From: Rotaria socialis
Lineage: Eukaryota; Rotifera; Eurotatoria; Philodinida; Philodinidae
Length of the DNA: 64,000 nt
Assembly (NCBI GenBank): GCA_905331475.1
Contig: CAJNYU010004421.1
Coordinates: forward strand, 1-64,000
Direction of reading: 5' to 3'
Part shown: one piece after another, positions 63,506 to 64,000 of the stretch
Layout: each line of letters starts with the position of its first letter
How positions within the stretch are numbered: the first letter of the stretch is position 1
Notes under the pieces: generated by a model
Told to the model about the DNA's origin: nothing
Databases searched by the model: none
The model's input: the letters and a program-made list of their open reading frames with translations, nothing else
Translations under genes and position numbers: made by a program

Positions 63506-63524
63506 GGGTGTGGGTGTGGGTGTG
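63506..63524. repeat. interstitial telomere-like tract of TGTGGG units
   Basis: GGGTGTGGGTGTGGGTGTG contains three GGGTGT units. From memory, TGTGGG-type repeats have been reported at bdelloid (Adineta) telomeres. The tract abuts the truncated end of the palindromic element. Confidence 0.6.
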
Positions 63525-64000
63525 AAGCGAAGAAAAAGCATACATCTGCACCCTCTTTCTGCTTCGGAAATCTCTATTTAGTGACCGTTTGTGTACTCGT
63601 GTGCAAATTAAAAGAGAGAAACAGTTTAAATATTCGTATAATTTGAATCGACGCTTCGAAGAATATATCTCCATTGTCAAGATTTTATGGTATAAAACTA
63701 ATTGTTCTGCTATTGCTCTTATAGACAAATAGGAATGTGATTCTTAATATCTTCTTGAAACATTGCTGGGGCAAATAAAAGCTTTTGTTTATCTCGATGC
63801 CATTTCCTTGGTCATTCGATCTTGTCACCGTCTAGTGTGATTTTTACTGTTGGTTTTTGTTTAATTGCTAACAATTCTCGTACAAGAAGACGTAACATTT
63901 CGAATCTTTATCAATTATTTTTGTGTATTCTCAATTAATTTTGTGGTAATGATCTTATGCATGTTTCATCAAGACCGATTGCGTAAGTTTGAATTTTTTT

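Larger units (their letters stand above)
58844..64000. other. 5.2 kb gene-poor right end with decayed repeats
   Basis: No complete gene is visible. The stretch contains a decayed foldback element at about 60000-60765, a possible orphan exon at 61518-61910 (-), a short-unit palindrome at 63231-63505 with an attached telomere-like tract, and a short frame near the end (63832-63919, -) reading MLRLLVRELLAIKQKPTVKI that might be a terminal exon of a gene beyond the window. Confidence 0.45.

Overview
The window reads as metazoan nuclear DNA, most likely from a bdelloid rotifer (inference). It is AT-rich. Genes are split by many short GT-AG introns, often 45-70 bases. The proteins are animal-type: a four-domain sodium channel, an amine GPCR, a KIF17 kinesin, RAB28, a forkhead factor and a UBAP2/Lingerer homologue. 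The 7TM domain behind the LDL-A/EGF modules of the large receptor resembles GPCRs I associate with bdelloids. There is no operon structure and no sign of a plasmid or virus. All exon models were read by eye from splice signals and reading frames, without transcripts.

Layout, left to right. 0.84-10.0 kb (-): a complete voltage-gated sodium channel alpha subunit in about 30 exons, with DEKA selectivity filter and MFM inactivation particle. 12.9-14.0 kb (+): a four-TM protein of unknown function. 15.0-15.6 kb (-): a disordered hypothetical protein, then about 5 kb without convincing genes. 20.9-22.2 kb (-) and 23.1-26.4 kb (+): a divergent pair of RNA regulators, a boule/DAZ-like RRM protein and a Lingerer/UBAP2 homologue; the latter carries a 618-bp foldback element in an intron. 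27.2-27.6 kb (-): a small single-TM protein. 28.5-32.0 kb (+): a KIF17-type kinesin with two GC-AG introns. 33.0-34.0 kb (-): a forkhead factor. 34-38.4 kb: mostly noncoding, with possible gene remnants. 38.5-39.4 kb (+): a helical hypothetical protein. 39.9-41.0 kb (-): RAB28. 41.0-46.2 kb: noncoding and rich in microsatellites. 46.2-48.5 kb (+): an octopamine/tyramine-like receptor. 51.1-56.7 kb (-): a giant LDL-A/EGF/7TM receptor gene, interrupted by a perfect palindromic element and by a one-base homopolymer frameshift. 57.9-58.8 kb (-): a two-TM protein resembling BK-channel beta subunits. 58.9-64 kb: noncoding DNA with decayed foldback elements and short telomere-like tracts.

Functional themes: membrane excitability and signalling (sodium channel, amine receptor, large receptor, 2TM protein), ciliary transport (KIF17, RAB28) and post-transcriptional control (boule-like, Lingerer). 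The genes look independently transcribed.

The most unusual material is the mobile DNA of the right third. A 266-bp palindromic element sits in the receptor coding sequence and could be spliced out in frame. A second short-unit palindrome at 63.2 kb ends at a tract of TGTGGG units. Two hAT-like miniature elements have 8-bp target duplications, one perfect and one degenerate. An assembly gap lies inside a G13/C44 run.
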